Source: Nitrospira tepida (GTDB taxonomy: Bacteria; Nitrospirota; Nitrospiria; Nitrospirales; Nitrospiraceae). Taken from it: DNA of 64,000 nt. A model generated the notes under the pieces. That model was not told where the DNA came from. It did no database searches and saw only the letters and a program-made list of their open reading frames with translations. The stretch spans positions 3,752,001 to 3,816,000 of the forward strand of contig NZ_OX365700.1 in the NCBI RefSeq assembly GCF_947241125.1, given 5' to 3'. The translations under genes were made by a program, and so were the position numbers. This document shows positions 45,895 to 55,217 of the stretch, in pieces. Position 1 is the stretch's first letter; every line of letters starts with the position of its first letter.

Positions 45895-48139
45895 GCGCTT
45901 CACAATACAGGGTTGGCTCGGTCCCTTCAATAAAGACTTCGTTCACGGATTCAGGGCATTGCGACGTGGCCAATTGGCCGGTTTGCGGATCGATCGACCT
46001 GGTCACGATACCGGACGGCACAGGAAAATCCGGCGAATCGGCCGGCAGCATGTCCTTCATGAAGTCCACCCAGATCGGAAGCGCGGCCTGAGACCCGCTG
46101 AGCTTCAGCTCGCGCCCGTCGTCAAACCCGACCCAGACGCCGACCACCAATTCCGGCGTGTAGCCGATGAACCAGGCGTCCCGAAACCCGTCCGTGGTGC
46201 CGGTCTTACCGGCCGCCGGATGAATGAGGCCAAGGGACCTGGCCCGCGCGGCTGTGCCCCGCTCGACCACACCCTTGAGCAGCGAGGTCATCAGATAGGC
46301 AGCCTGGGGCGAGACGGCTTGGCGGCGGTCCGTCACCGGCTGCCACAGGGGATCGCCCTCCTGCGCGATCACCTGCCGGAACGCCGTCGGCCCCATGACG
46401 ATCCCGTCATGGGCCAGGGCACCGTAGCTGCCGGTCATTTCCAACAACGACACGGCGGAGCCGCCCAGCGCGAGCGTCAGGTTCTCGTCCAGCGGGCTCC
46501 TGATGCCGAGTCCACGCGCCACCTGCGCGATGCGCTTGGCCCCGACCGTTTGAGCCACCCGCACCACCGGCACGTTCAGCGACTGTTCGAGGGCCGTGCG
46601 GACCGTGACCTTGCCGCGAAACTGCTTGTCGTAGTTCTGCGGCGACCAGGTTCCCGCGGGCGACTCGAAGGAGACCGGCTCATCGAGCAACAGACTGGCC
46701 GCCGTGATCGGCTGGCCGCCGTCCGTTTGCTTGGACTCGAACGCGGCCAGATAGACCAGCGGCTTGAACAGCGAGCCTGGCTGCCGCCTGGCCTGCACCG
46801 CGCGGTTGAACTGGCTCATCCGGTAGTCGCGCCCGCCGACCATCGCGACGATTTCTCCGCTGCGGGGATCGAGCACGACCATCGCGCCCTGCAAGGGTTC
46901 GCCGTTCTTGGTCAAATGAGCATGGGTCTGTTCCAGCCGCCCAAGCCCGCGCGCAAGGACCTCGGCCGCCGTCCGCTGCAAGATCGGGTCGAGCGTCGTA
47001 TAGACCCTGGCCCCCGGCGGCAAGGGCTGGCCGCTCAGTTCTTCGATCCGCCCCATGATGTAGTCCACGAAATAGGGCGCGTCGGCCACCATGTCCTGCG
47101 GCGGGTGGACCGAAAGCGGGCGGTTCACGGCCTGCGTCCATTCTTCTTCGGAGAGTTTCCCTTCCTCGCGCAACCGGCGGAGCACGATATCCCGCCGCTG
47201 CCGGGCGAGGTCCCGGTCCCGTAGCGGCGAGTAGGTGTTGGGGCCCTTGATCAGGCCGGCGATCAGGGCCATCTCGTCGATCGTCAGGTCATGCAGGGTT
47301 TTGCTGAAGTAGCTGTTCGCGGCTGCCTCCATGCCGTAGATGCCGACCGACCCGGCCTGCCCCAGATAGATTTCGTTCAGATAGCTCTCCAGAATTTCGT
47401 CCTTTCGGTACTTCGCCTCCAAGACCAGCGCCGCCATCGCCTCCTGAACCTTCCGCCCGAACGTGCGCTTCGGACTGTAGAAAAGGTTCTTGGCCAACTG
47501 TTGGGTGATCGTGCTGCCGCCCTGGACGACACCACCCTTGAGCAGATTGCGCCAGAGCGCGCGCCCCACCGCAATGGGATCGATCCCCGGATGCCAGTAG
47601 AACCGATGATCCTCCACCGCAAGGACCGTCTCGATCAAGCGCGGCGGCATGTCCCGAATCGGAACCCAGGAGCGCACCTGCCGGGATTCGCCTCGCAGCC
47701 CGCTGATCAACTGCGGCTCAAGCGCCACGGGGAAGGAGGGCACGTCCTGTGGCATGAGCCTGATGTCCCGGATGCGGGTGTGATCGAGCAACAGACGAAC
47801 CAAAGTCGGGCTGACGTGCAGGTCCGGCTGCTCGCGCAGAAACACATCCAACGTGTCGGGAGTCAGGCGAAACTCGCCGGGCTGGCGCGGCTCGTGCGCG
47901 ACCACATGGTACCCGAGTCGCCCAAGCCGCTCGATCACGCGGCCTTCCCGAAGATCTCGATCCACCCGCAGGGGAAAGGCCGCCCCATAAATCAACAGTG
48001 GCGGGCGTTCTTCCCCCTTTGGTAAGGTCAAGGTGGTGGCGAGATAGGCGCCGGACAGCACGAGCATCGCGATCACGAGCGCGATCCCGTAGAGACCGGC
48101 CTTGAGGCTGCTGGTCACCCAGCGTGCGAGTCGGGGCAT
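45848..48139 (-). CDS. mrcB: Bifunctional penicillin-binding protein, PBP1B type
   Basis: A 763-aa class A PBP that polymerises and cross-links peptidoglycan. One N-terminal membrane helix is followed by a UB2H-like region (about 60-130). The transglycosylase domain has VEDHRFYWHPG and GGSTITQQLAKNLF. The transpeptidase domain has the three active-site motifs SLFK (PGSLFKPL), SLN and KTGT (AGKTGTT). The UB2H-like region points to PBP1B rather than PBP1A. ATG 48139 is preferred to a TTG four codons upstream. The protein ends with RFKRIFGL. Confidence 0.93.
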   Translation of the reverse strand: MPRLARWVTSSLKAGLYGIALVIAMLVLSGAYLATTLTLPKGEERPPLLIYGAAFPLRVDRDLREGRVIERLGRLGYHVVAHEPRQPGEFRLTPDTLDVFLREQPDLHVSPTLVRLLLDHTRIRDIRLMPQDVPSFPVALEPQLISGLRGESRQVRSWVPIRDMPPRLIETVLAVEDHRFYWHPGIDPIAVGRALWRNLLKGGVVQGGSTITQQLAKNLFYSPKRTFGRKVQEAMAALVLEAKYRKDEILESYLNEIYLGQAGSVGIYGMEAAANSYFSKTLHDLTIDEMALIAGLIKGPNTYSPLRDRDLARQRRDIVLRRLREEGKLSEEEWTQAVNRPLSVHPPQDMVADAPYFVDYIMGRIEELSGQPLPPGARVYTTLDPILQRTAAEVLARGLGRLEQTHAHLTKNGEPLQGAMVVLDPRSGEIVAMVGGRDYRMSQFNRAVQARRQPGSLFKPLVYLAAFESKQTDGGQPITAASLLLDEPVSFESPAGTWSPQNYDKQFRGKVTVRTALEQSLNVPVVRVAQTVGAKRIAQVARGLGIRSPLDENLTLALGGSAVSLLEMTGSYGALAHDGIVMGPTAFRQVIAQEGDPLWQPVTDRRQAVSPQAAYLMTSLLKGVVERGTAARARSLGLIHPAAGKTGTTDGFRDAWFIGYTPELVVGVWVGFDDGRELKLSGSQAALPIWVDFMKDMLPADSPDFPVPSGIVTRSIDPQTGQLATSQCPESVNEVFIEGTEPTLYCEAHGEGFWDRFKRIFGL

Positions 48140-48245
48140 CAGGTACCACAAACGACGGTGAGCCTGTCAGAATACGGGAACGACCGGGCAGAAAAAAGAG
48201 CGTGCGGCTCTACCGGGCAAACGGCCTGCCATCGTCACGTTCCTC

Positions 48246-48280
48246 TTGACAGTCCCGAAGAGTGTTTTACATTAACACTC
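48246..48280 (+). promoter_or_regulatory. Sigma70-type promoter with operator-like palindrome
   Basis: TTGACA (48246-48251) and TACATT (48268-48273) are 16 bp apart. A perfect inverted repeat GAGTGTT-N7-AACACTC (48260-48280) overlaps the -10 box, where a bound repressor would block transcription. It lies about 115 bp upstream of the HtrA-type protease gene. A 15-bp tandem duplication (GTGCGTYCTYTTAAT twice) lies between promoter and gene. Confidence 0.65.
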
Positions 48281-48393
48281 ACCATACCAATGGGCGGTCC
48301 GGACCCCTAACGAATTGTGCGTCCTCTTAATGTGCGTTCTTTTAATGAAAGGCAGGGATCCCCTGATCAAGGTGAGCAGACTTGGCACACCCG

Positions 48394-49905
48394 ATGACTT
48401 CCATGATCCTTCGAGCCACCGGCTTGCTGGCGATTGGCGCCTTCATCGGCGCCGGCTGTACTGAATCCCCGCCCCCTTCCAACGCCACTCCTCAATCGGA
48501 GACGGTCTCGGCCCAGGACGCGCAGGCCGGGCCGATTCCCGTGTCGGTGGCCACCACGGGAGCCGCGACCTTGCCGGCCAACGAAACCTTCATCAACATC
48601 GCCAAAGCGGCCCGCGCCTCCGTCGTGAATATTTCATCCTCCCGCAAGGTCAAGCAGGAGGGACAGCCGTTCGGCAGCCCGTTCGACGATCCGTTCTTCC
48701 GCCGGTTCTTCGGGGACGAGTTCGAAAAACGCTTCAAGGCCCCGAGGGAACGGGAGCGCCAAGAGCAGGGGCTCGGGTCCGGCGTGATCGTGAGCACAGA
48801 CGGCTACATCGTCACGAACAACCATGTCGTCGAACAGGCCGACGAGATCAAGGTGTTGCTGGGCGACAAGCGCAGCTTCAAAGGCAAGGTCATCGGCACC
48901 GACCCCAAGACCGATCTGGCGGTGATCAAGATCGACGCGACCGACCTGCCGACATTGAAGTGGGCCGATTCGGCCCAATTGCAGGTCGGGGAATTGGTCC
49001 TGGCGGTCGGCAATCCCTTTGGACTCAATCAAACCGTGACGATGGGCATCATCAGCGCGGTCGGCCGGGCCAACATGGGCATCGTCGATTATGAGGACTT
49101 CATCCAGACCGACGCCGCGATCAATCCCGGCAATTCTGGCGGCGCCTTGGTGAACCTCAAGGGCGAATTGATCGGCATCAACACGGCGATCTTTTCGCGG
49201 AGCGGCGGCTACATGGGGATCGGCTTCGCCATTCCCAGCAACATGGTCCGGAACGTGATGAACAGCCTCGTCAAACATGGAAAGGTCGTGCGCGGCTGGC
49301 TCGGCGTGTCCATCCAGGAGCTGACGCCGGATCTGGCCAAGGAGTTCGGCGTTGCCGACGCACAAGGAGCCCTGGTCGCCGACGTGCTCGACGACAGTCC
49401 CGCCGCCAAGGCCAAGTTGCAGCGCGGCGACGTCATCATCGCCTTCAACGGGGTACCGGTGAAGGACCCGTCGCACCTGCGCAGCATGGTGGCGGAAACC
49501 TCGCCGGACACGACCAGCACGGTCACGGTCCTGCGTGACAAGGACAAGAAAGACTTCAAGGTGACCATCACGGAGCTGCCCAAGGACCTGGCCAAGGCCT
49601 CCAAAGAAGGGCCGGAAAGCTCCAAGGGCGAGCATGCGCTGGCGGGGATCACGGTGGAGGAGAATAAGGACCGGTCGGGAAAGAGCCGCCATCGCGGCGG
49701 CGTCGTGGTCACGGACGTGGAGCCGGACAGCGCCGCCGAGCGGGCCGGGGTCCGGCCGGGCGACGTGATCCTGGAGATCAACAGAAAGACGGTACGAACG
49801 GTCGCGGATTTTGATAAACTCACCGGCCAGCTCAGCGCCAAGACGCCGGTGCTGCTCTTGATCAATCGAGGGAACGCCACCATCTTCCTGTCGATCGCGC
49901 CATAG
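48394..49905 (+). CDS. HtrA/DegP-family periplasmic serine protease (lipoprotein form)
   Basis: A 503-aa Do-type protease that degrades or refolds damaged envelope proteins. The signal ends in a lipobox, AFIGAGC, so the protein is probably lipid-anchored, unlike DegP. The catalytic triad is H in TNNHVV, D in KTDLAVIKI and S in GNSGGAL. Two PDZ domains follow (about 285-375 and 410-500), the second containing [20 protein letters not shown] 48394 is preferred over TTG 48382. The palindrome over its promoter suggests stress control. Confidence 0.93.
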   Translation: MTSMILRATGLLAIGAFIGAGCTESPPPSNATPQSETVSAQDAQAGPIPVSVATTGAATLPANETFINIAKAARASVVNISSSRKVKQEGQPFGSPFDDPFFRRFFGDEFEKRFKAPRERERQEQGLGSGVIVSTDGYIVTNNHVVEQADEIKVLLGDKRSFKGKVIGTDPKTDLAVIKIDATDLPTLKWADSAQLQVGELVLAVGNPFGLNQTVTMGIISAVGRANMGIVDYEDFIQTDAAINPGNSGGALVNLKGELIGINTAIFSRSGGYMGIGFAIPSNMVRNVMNSLVKHGKVVRGWLGVSIQELTPDLAKEFGVADAQGALVADVLDDSPAAKAKLQRGDVIIAFNGVPVKDPSHLRSMVAETSPDTTSTVTVLRDKDKKDFKVTITELPKDLAKASKEGPESSKGEHALAGITVEENKDRSGKSRHRGGVVVTDVEPDSAAERAGVRPGDVILEINRKTVRTVADFDKLTGQLSAKTPVLLLINRGNATIFLSIAP

Positions 49906-49963
49906 GCAGCGCGATCGACAGGAGGCGGAGCGGGGAATTCCACCAGAGAGGACATGCAACGTT

Positions 49964-50053
49964 ATGCTTGAACTGTTCGCGTACGCATTCATGGGCGGCA
50001 CCCTTTTGGTGTGCGCCATCGTCATCTTTTCATTCCTCAAGGCGATCGAATAG
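49964..50053 (+). CDS. 29-aa single-pass membrane microprotein
   Basis: ATG 49964 opens a frame encoding MLELFAYAFMGGTLLVCAIV then IFSFLKAIE, one hydrophobic helix flanked by charged ends. Upstream is AGAGAGGACATGCAACGTT, with GAGG rather far from the ATG. It lies 58 bp after the HtrA gene and before repeat B. It has the look of the small membrane peptides that stabilise larger complexes; the function is unknown. Confidence 0.55.
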   Translation: MLELFAYAFMGGTLLVCAIVIFSFLKAIE

Positions 50054-50099
50054 GTCGCGCTTCATTCCTCCGGCGGCGCCCGCAGCCAGAATTGCATTG

Positions 50100-50224
50100 C
50101 AGGATGGTCAAAAAGGTCGTCCAGCGAGGCCGCAGCAAGCAAAAGGGTGAGGCGTACTCTTCTCCGGTACGTCGAACCTTTGAGCGATGCGAGAACAAAG
50201 CTGGCGGACTTTTTCACCGTCCTG
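50100..50224. repeat. 125-bp structured repeat, family B, copy 2
   Basis: The inverted ends are CAGGATGGTCAAAAAG and, inverted, CAGGACGGTGAAAAAG. It matches copy 1 at 30743 over almost its full length, including GGCCGCAGCAAGCAAA and GCGAGAACAAAGCTGGCGG. The central stem is AAAGG/CCTTT with GCGTAC/GTACGT inside. It ends 31 bp before the start of a secreted-protein gene. Confidence 0.85.
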
Positions 50225-50255
50225 CCGCGGGCATGACGGGCCCGGGTCACCGATA

Positions 50256-50858
50256 ATGCCGCTCGCCGCCCACAAGTCCCACAACGCGGCTCCATGGGCG
50301 ATGGTCATCTTGTCGCTGTCGGTCCTCGCCGGACCGGCCATGGCAGGCCCCAGTCCGGCGGGCGGTGAACAAGACAGACGGGCTCCGGAAGAAGCAGCCG
50401 GCGCCGAGCAGATCTTCCACGCGCGCGATCTCAAAGGGGCGTCGGATGTGGGGTTGGAAGGCTGCGCGGCCAACTCGGGGGAATACACCCTCTGGGTCTA
50501 TGCCACCGCCGCCACCTGCGGCGTGCCGCGCGAACAGGCCGAGCAAGTCGTTCTGGTGCGCCAGCCCCTCCCGGGCGTGGCGCCCCTCCGGGCCAGAGTT
50601 ACGATTTCCGGCGGGTCCTACCACCTCTGGGTATTCGGGTCCGGCGATCCCGGCCACCCCTGGCTCCACATCTGTGGGAAGACCTGCGTGATCGGGGAAC
50701 TGCCGGCCAAGCCCGGATGGGTGTCGTTCGGCCCGATCGAAGTCCGGGATCTTCAGATGATCTTCATCCGGACCAAAGAGGTGCCCTATGGGCACACCCT
50801 CCGCCTCCATGCGATGGTGTTGTCCACGAGATCGGACCAACCTGACTGGCTCCCCTGA
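50256..50858 (+). CDS. Secreted hypothetical protein
   Basis: 200 aa with a signal peptide (MVILSLSVLAGPAMA) followed by a mature domain with six cysteines that are probably disulfide-bonded. Repeating glycine/tryptophan stretches (YTLWVYATAATCGV, SYHLWVFGSGDPGHPWLH) suggest a beta-sandwich. No family is recognised. The frame is open upstream into repeat B, so the start after the repeat at ATG 50256 is chosen; it also places the signal peptide correctly. Confidence 0.7.
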   Translation: MPLAAHKSHNAAPWAMVILSLSVLAGPAMAGPSPAGGEQDRRAPEEAAGAEQIFHARDLKGASDVGLEGCAANSGEYTLWVYATAATCGVPREQAEQVVLVRQPLPGVAPLRARVTISGGSYHLWVFGSGDPGHPWLHICGKTCVIGELPAKPGWVSFGPIEVRDLQMIFIRTKEVPYGHTLRLHAMVLSTRSDQPDWLP

Positions 50859-50900
50859 CCGCGGTTCGTCGCACCGACCTGCACAGCGACCCCGCCGGAA

Positions 50901-51596
50901 CTATTCCCGCTCGAAGAGATCGTGCAAGACTTTCCGAGCCGCCGCTACGAGTTGTTCTCGATCCTCCTGATGCCGCAGCAACAGCTCGCGCAGCCGGTGG
51001 GCCTCGGCATCATCAGGCTTCAAGCGGATCGCCCGGTCAAGCGCAGCCTGGGCTTCCACGCCATGGCCTTGCACCATGTGCAGCAGCCCAAGATCGACAA
51101 AGGCCTCCGCATCCTCCGGTTTGATACGCGCCGCCGCCTCCATGGCCTGTGCGGCCTCAGGCCAGCGGCCGACCCCCATCAGCGCCCGTCCCAGCCAGTA
51201 GTGGGCCTCCCCGTCATCCCGATGGAGACGGACCGCCGCTTCCAACGCCTCCGCCGCTCCGGCATAGTTATGGTAGTCTAGGAGCACCTGCCCGAGTCCT
51301 CGATAGGCTTCGCCAAATTCCGGATCGAGCCCGATGGCGGCGCGGTACTCCTCCGCCGCCCCGTTCATGTCGCCGCGGTGGGACAATTCTTCGGCCAGCC
51401 GATACCGAGTCTGGGCGTCGGTTCCGCTGAACGCAGGGGATGCACGAAGCCGCTCGCGGGCTCGGCGAAACTCCGCTTCGAGGTCGGCCTCCGTTGGACC
51501 TTCGGCGACCGCCGGCGTTGCCGTAGAAGCCTCGGCAACAGGCACGCCGAGGAACAGGAAGGCCAGGGACAAGAGGGCGGCGAGAGAAAGACCCAA
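50901..51596 (-). CDS. Periplasmic TPR-repeat protein
   Basis: A 231-aa protein with a signal peptide (LAALLSLAFLFLGVPVAEA) and five TPR units, for example YRLAEELSHRGDMNGAAEEY, AYRGLGQVLLDYHNYAGAAE and AHYWLGRALMGVGRWPEAA. TPR domains bind partner proteins. Start TTG 51596 has AGG upstream and no ATG is available in frame. It begins 12 bp after the stop of the NmrA-type gene, so the two are probably co-transcribed. Confidence 0.85.
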   Translation of the reverse strand: MGLSLAALLSLAFLFLGVPVAEASTATPAVAEGPTEADLEAEFRRARERLRASPAFSGTDAQTRYRLAEELSHRGDMNGAAEEYRAAIGLDPEFGEAYRGLGQVLLDYHNYAGAAEALEAAVRLHRDDGEAHYWLGRALMGVGRWPEAAQAMEAAARIKPEDAEAFVDLGLLHMVQGHGVEAQAALDRAIRLKPDDAEAHRLRELLLRHQEDREQLVAAARKVLHDLFERE

Positions 51597-51608
51597 TACA
51601 ACCTGCCG

Positions 51609-52559
51609 TTAGGTAATTGGGATGCGGGATTTGTTCTGCGCCAGCCACCGGTCAAACGTCAGCAGCGACGGATTCAAGGATCGCGAGAACTCCAGGCTGC
51701 GAGCGCCGCAAAACACGTCATTGAAATCGTGCATGAACTGGAACATGTTGCCGATGTCGGCGGCGGCGGGGAACCCGAAAGACCGGTAGACGTCAAACGG
51801 CACCGACTGATGTGTCACGTCCCTTCCCAAAGCCCGGCTCAATGAGGCGGCCATTTGGGCGCCGGTGAGGTGCTCGCCGGCAATGCCGACGGTCTTGCCG
51901 ATGAACTCCCGGCCCTTCCGAAACAGACCCAAGGCGCATTTGCCGATATCCTCGGCCGCGATGCCGGGCAGTTTTCTGTCCCCCATCGGCAGCGTGAACA
52001 CCAGCTTCCCGTCCGGTCCCTTCTTCGGTCCCATCCCGAAATAAATCAGGTTGTCCCAATAGAACGAGGTCAGCAAGAACGTGGTCGGAACCCCGAGCTT
52101 GGTGAATTCCGCATCGGCCTCGCCCTTGGCGTCGAAGTGCGGCACCTTGTACTTCTCCATCAGCGTCGGCATCCGGTTGTCGCTCAACGGCACCCACCGG
52201 CGCGTGTCCTCCAAGGTGGACCAGATCACGTGTTGGAGGCCCGCCTGTTTCGCCGCCTTCGCCATGCCGGCCGCCTCGGCATATTCCTTCTCCGGCGACA
52301 TGTGAGCCCAGAAGAAGGTCACGCAAAAGGCCCCGTAGGCGCCTCGGAAGGCTCGTTGGATGCTGTCCGGATCATGGACATCGGCTTGAACGACCTCGGC
52401 GCCCATGCGAGCCAATTCCTTGGCCTTGTCCCCGTTCACGTCGCGCGTGAGGGCGCGGGCTGTGAAGCCGCTGTTCGGCTCGCTCATGATCGCGCGGACC
52501 AATCCGCCGCCCTGCGCCCCGGTCGCCCCGACGACCGCAATGATGTTCTTTTCAGCCAT
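51609..52559 (-). CDS. NmrA-like NAD(P)-binding protein
   Basis: A 316-aa atypical SDR of the NmrA/HSCARG group. The dinucleotide motif is VVGATGAQGGGLVRA near residue 9, followed by ARALTRDVNG and GAEVVQADVHDP, which distinguish NADP binding in this group. The catalytic tyrosine/lysine pair of true SDR enzymes is not evident, as expected for redox-sensing members. ATG 52559 has AAAGGA upstream. The TPR gene follows in the same run. Confidence 0.9.
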   Translation of the reverse strand: MAEKNIIAVVGATGAQGGGLVRAIMSEPNSGFTARALTRDVNGDKAKELARMGAEVVQADVHDPDSIQRAFRGAYGAFCVTFFWAHMSPEKEYAEAAGMAKAAKQAGLQHVIWSTLEDTRRWVPLSDNRMPTLMEKYKVPHFDAKGEADAEFTKLGVPTTFLLTSFYWDNLIYFGMGPKKGPDGKLVFTLPMGDRKLPGIAAEDIGKCALGLFRKGREFIGKTVGIAGEHLTGAQMAASLSRALGRDVTHQSVPFDVYRSFGFPAAADIGNMFQFMHDFNDVFCGARSLEFSRSLNPSLLTFDRWLAQNKSRIPIT

Positions 52560-52735
52560 GTTCATTCCTTTCCGTGATGCTCGCGATGACCGCGGGTCAA
52601 TGCGCTCCTTGTGCGACACAGCCTACGCCTCGACTCAAGCGGGCGATGAGTGGTGATTGTGCCATGCAGGCGAACCGGCTGCCAAGTCGGACACGTCCGC
52701 TTTCACCTTCCGACCATGTCGCGGCTCGGCAGAGA

Positions 52736-53275
52736 TCAGGATTTATTTGCGGCGCGTTGGCGAGTCGGTTTCTTGATGATCACAGCCCGCACCTCACAGC
52801 GCAACGCGGGAGGCAGGTGGGAGAGTCGAGAGATTCGGCTCACGGTGACCACGACCGGCCCCGGATGACGGGCGAGTTGTTCCAGCAGATCGTTCACCTT
52901 TGGGTCGGCATACCGATCCTGCGCATCTGTGACGGCATTCCTCCGCCCGAACAGGGCGTCTGCTTCGTCAAAGAACAGGATCGCGCCCGTGCGAGCCGCC
53001 TGATCCAGCAGACGGGCCAGATTTTTCTCCGTCTCGCCGATGTACCGGCTCTCAATGTGAGAGAGATCGACGCGCAAGACCCGCCGGTCCAGTTCGGCCG
53101 ACAGCAGATCGACGGCCTTACGGCGTTGCAGCTTGGTGGAACCGGCGAGCACGATGACGCCGCCCTCCTTGATCTGCCGAGACCTTGCACCGGCCAGCCG
53201 CGGCACGAGCCGCCGGATCATTGCCGGCGTCACTCCCGGAAGGGTTGCGGCCGTTGGCATCGTCGTGGTCGCCAT
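52736..53275 (-). CDS. Short AAA-domain protein with a degenerate Walker A
   Basis: 179 aa covering one AAA core. Walker B (AILFFDEADALFG) and the segment SRYIGETEKNLARLLDQA are excellent matches to FtsH/Cdc48-type AAA proteins, but the P-loop reads LAGSTKLQRRKAV in place of GxxGxGKT, so ATP binding is doubtful. The arginine-finger region is also altered (ALRCEVRAVI). ATG 53275 has GGAG at good spacing. It may be a pseudo-ATPase that binds partners. Confidence 0.78.
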   Translation of the reverse strand: MATTTMPTAATLPGVTPAMIRRLVPRLAGARSRQIKEGGVIVLAGSTKLQRRKAVDLLSAELDRRVLRVDLSHIESRYIGETEKNLARLLDQAARTGAILFFDEADALFGRRNAVTDAQDRYADPKVNDLLEQLARHPGPVVVTVSRISRLSHLPPALRCEVRAVIIKKPTRQRAANKS

Positions 53276-53329
53276 ATCGTTCTCCATTTCGCGATGAAAC
53301 GGCGAGAGGGCGAGTCCCGTCCTGTGCCG

Positions 53330-54139
53330 TCATCCCCTCGCTTGTTGCCCGCTTACTGCAACCGTGGCGTAGTAGATCGCCCAGGTCTCAGGATCATCCG
53401 CAAAGCGGCAGTACCGCTCGAGGTCCGCCTCACTGACGACCCCGGTCGCCAGATACTTCTCCCGCAGTTGCACCGCAGACAGCCTCATGATCGTCGCCAT
53501 GCCGGACCCGCCGGGCGAGAGGGGCGCCTCATTCTCCACCGCCAGAGATCGGAGCCCCCGACGTTGCAACAGGGACGGGAGCTTCACTCCCAGCATGAAG
53601 TCCATCCCGAGCCTCCTGTACATCCGCTCGATCGCCTGATTGACCTTCTCCACAGAGCGCAACGTCTCCTCCGGTCCGGTGATCCCGCGCGACGCTGAAA
53701 AGTCCGGCTCCTCGATGACAAGCCAGCCACCCGGTTTGAGGCAGTCCAACATCCGGTCCAGCGCCACTTCGCAGTCCTGCATGTGGATCAATACATATCG
53801 GGCATGAACCAGATCAAACGACCGAGGCGGCAGCGCAGCCGTGCGAATATCCTCCTGCAGGATCTCCACGTTCGAGCCATGCTGATCCGCCAGAAACTTG
53901 GTCGAGAGGTCCACGGCCACGACCTGTCCCCTCGAACCGACCATCTCGCCCATCCAGTTCATGATCGACCCAGCGCCGGGGCCGACTTCCAGACAGCGCC
54001 AGCCCGCGCGCAGGCCCGTCCCCGAGAGGCGCCGCCGGCTGGCCGGATCACAGACCGTTTCGATCACACGAAGGCGCTCCAGTTCCTTCTGATCCTCCGC
54101 CCGCTGAAAGACATAGTCCGATCGCGGCTGGCCCCTCAT
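53330..54139 (-). CDS. SAM-dependent methyltransferase
   Basis: A 269-aa class I methyltransferase. SAM motif I is CLEVGPGAGSI near residue 50, motif II VVAVDLSTKF, and post-motif DLVHARYVLIHM is followed by LKPGGWLVIEEPD. The C-terminal third, with a long helical region, probably binds substrate. ATG 54139 has GGAGGAGGG upstream. A truncated methyltransferase fragment lies directly upstream. The substrate is unknown. Confidence 0.9.
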   Translation of the reverse strand: MRGQPRSDYVFQRAEDQKELERLRVIETVCDPASRRRLSGTGLRAGWRCLEVGPGAGSIMNWMGEMVGSRGQVVAVDLSTKFLADQHGSNVEILQEDIRTAALPPRSFDLVHARYVLIHMQDCEVALDRMLDCLKPGGWLVIEEPDFSASRGITGPEETLRSVEKVNQAIERMYRRLGMDFMLGVKLPSLLQRRGLRSLAVENEAPLSPGGSGMATIMRLSAVQLREKYLATGVVSEADLERYCRFADDPETWAIYYATVAVSGQQARG

Positions 54140-54227
54140 CTTCCCTCCTCCATCCCTCTCCATCCGGACAACAGGCAACGCTGCGCAATCAATGGTATGA
54201 AGCCGGGCAGATCTTCAGACACCGGCT

Positions 54228-54464
54228 TCATGACGGTCGGCGCGAGACGCACGCGCTCGCGACCTGCCGTTCGCTCCAGTCCATCCCGAGCACAGTTCCG
54301 GTCTGGCCGACCAGTTCGGCCAGGCGAAAGGGCGGGATGCCATGGCCGGATGCGACATCCAGGATCGTGACGCCCGGAACCAGATCCAACCGGTCCAGCC
54401 ACACTTCGGTCAAGGGGGGCGGACCAGTCGTCGCGTGGAAGCGCCCCCCGAGACCTGCATTCAC
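54228..54464 (-). pseudogene. Truncated class I methyltransferase fragment
   Basis: A 78-codon frame holding only the N-terminal SAM-binding part: LVPGVTILDVASGHGIPPFRLAEL, then GTVLGMDWSERQV, where it ends in unrelated residues and a stop. A full enzyme would need about 150 further residues. It is probably the remnant of a deletion or frameshift, since the following 90 bases in another frame (MKPVSEDLPGFIPLIAQ) look like a methyltransferase tail. Confidence 0.65.
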
Positions 54465-54593
54465 GTATTGGCCTGTTCATTGCGGCTTCCCGGTCAAGGG
54501 GCCACAGCATACCCTGTCGCCTTCCCCGGAGCCAGTCGAGCGCAGATGATGGCCCGACCCGGAGCAATTGGGACTTCCCTGATGCTGTCTGTG

Positions 54594-54782
54594 TTATGGC
54601 TGTGTCTTCGGTCGGCGCTTCCGGATGGGACCCTTGCCGATCACCGCAACGGACTCGCCTTCTGAAAACACGTCCTCCATTTCGGATTCGCTGCACGTGA
54701 GATCATCGACGCGTCGTTTCTGCGGCGCCCCAGCCGATTTTCCAGCAATCTCGGTCTTCTGTCGTTTGGCTGGGTCCTGCAC
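54594..54782 (-). CDS. Small charged hypothetical protein
   Basis: 62 aa from GTG 54782, with GGAG six bases upstream. It is rich in Lys, Arg, Glu and Ser, with no hydrophobic core segment and no motif known to me. Parts look disordered (SESEMEDVFSEGE, KRRPKTQ). The good ribosome-binding site supports translation; nothing suggests a function. Confidence 0.45.
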   Translation of the reverse strand: MQDPAKRQKTEIAGKSAGAPQKRRVDDLTCSESEMEDVFSEGESVAVIGKGPIRKRRPKTQP

Positions 54783-54843
54783 TGATCTCCATCCCTACTC
54801 ACGGTCCGCCTTCCTGCCGGGTGCGACGCCACCGGTCGTGTCA

Positions 54844-55062
54844 TTATCGAGAGCGGTTCAGAGAATACGACCCGCCGGTCGCCGGCGTTGCGACGGCACG
54901 TTGTAGCGTTTCCAGTTGCTGCTGCATGTCCATCAGCGCATGGCCGAGCTGACTCACGGAACAGTGCCGCAGGGCATGGAGGCTCGTTCCGCTCCACAGT
55001 CGCACCTTAGGTCGTGACGATGCATGCAGCGTGAGCACGTAGACTTGTTGTACGTTCTTCAT
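54844..55062 (-). CDS. Small hypothetical protein
   Basis: 72 aa from ATG 55062, preceded by a strong GGAGGAGG site. It starts KNVQQVYVLTLHASSRP and contains a helix LGHALMDMQQQLETLQRAV. There is no signal peptide or known domain. It is one of several small unrelated minus-strand genes in this stretch. Confidence 0.55.
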   Translation of the reverse strand: MKNVQQVYVLTLHASSRPKVRLWSGTSLHALRHCSVSQLGHALMDMQQQLETLQRAVATPATGGSYSLNRSR

Positions 55063-55217
55063 GCCTCCTCCATCGCGGGATCGGCCCGCGGTGTGAACCT
55101 TGCTGCGACGCGCGACCGGTCGCGCGTCGCAGCCTCCGTCAAACGGACCGAAAGACGGCGAGCACGTCGCTCAATGCCGCAATTTTGTTTTTCACGACAG
55201 CCCGCTCGGCTTTCAGG

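Noticed and set aside
48260-48280. A CIRCE heat-shock operator
   Set aside because: CIRCE has TTAGCACTC-N9-GAGTGCTAA; here the arms have the opposite order and a 7-bp spacer.
50187-50255. An earlier start for the secreted protein at 50187
   Set aside because: It would translate repeat B and place polar residues before the signal peptide.
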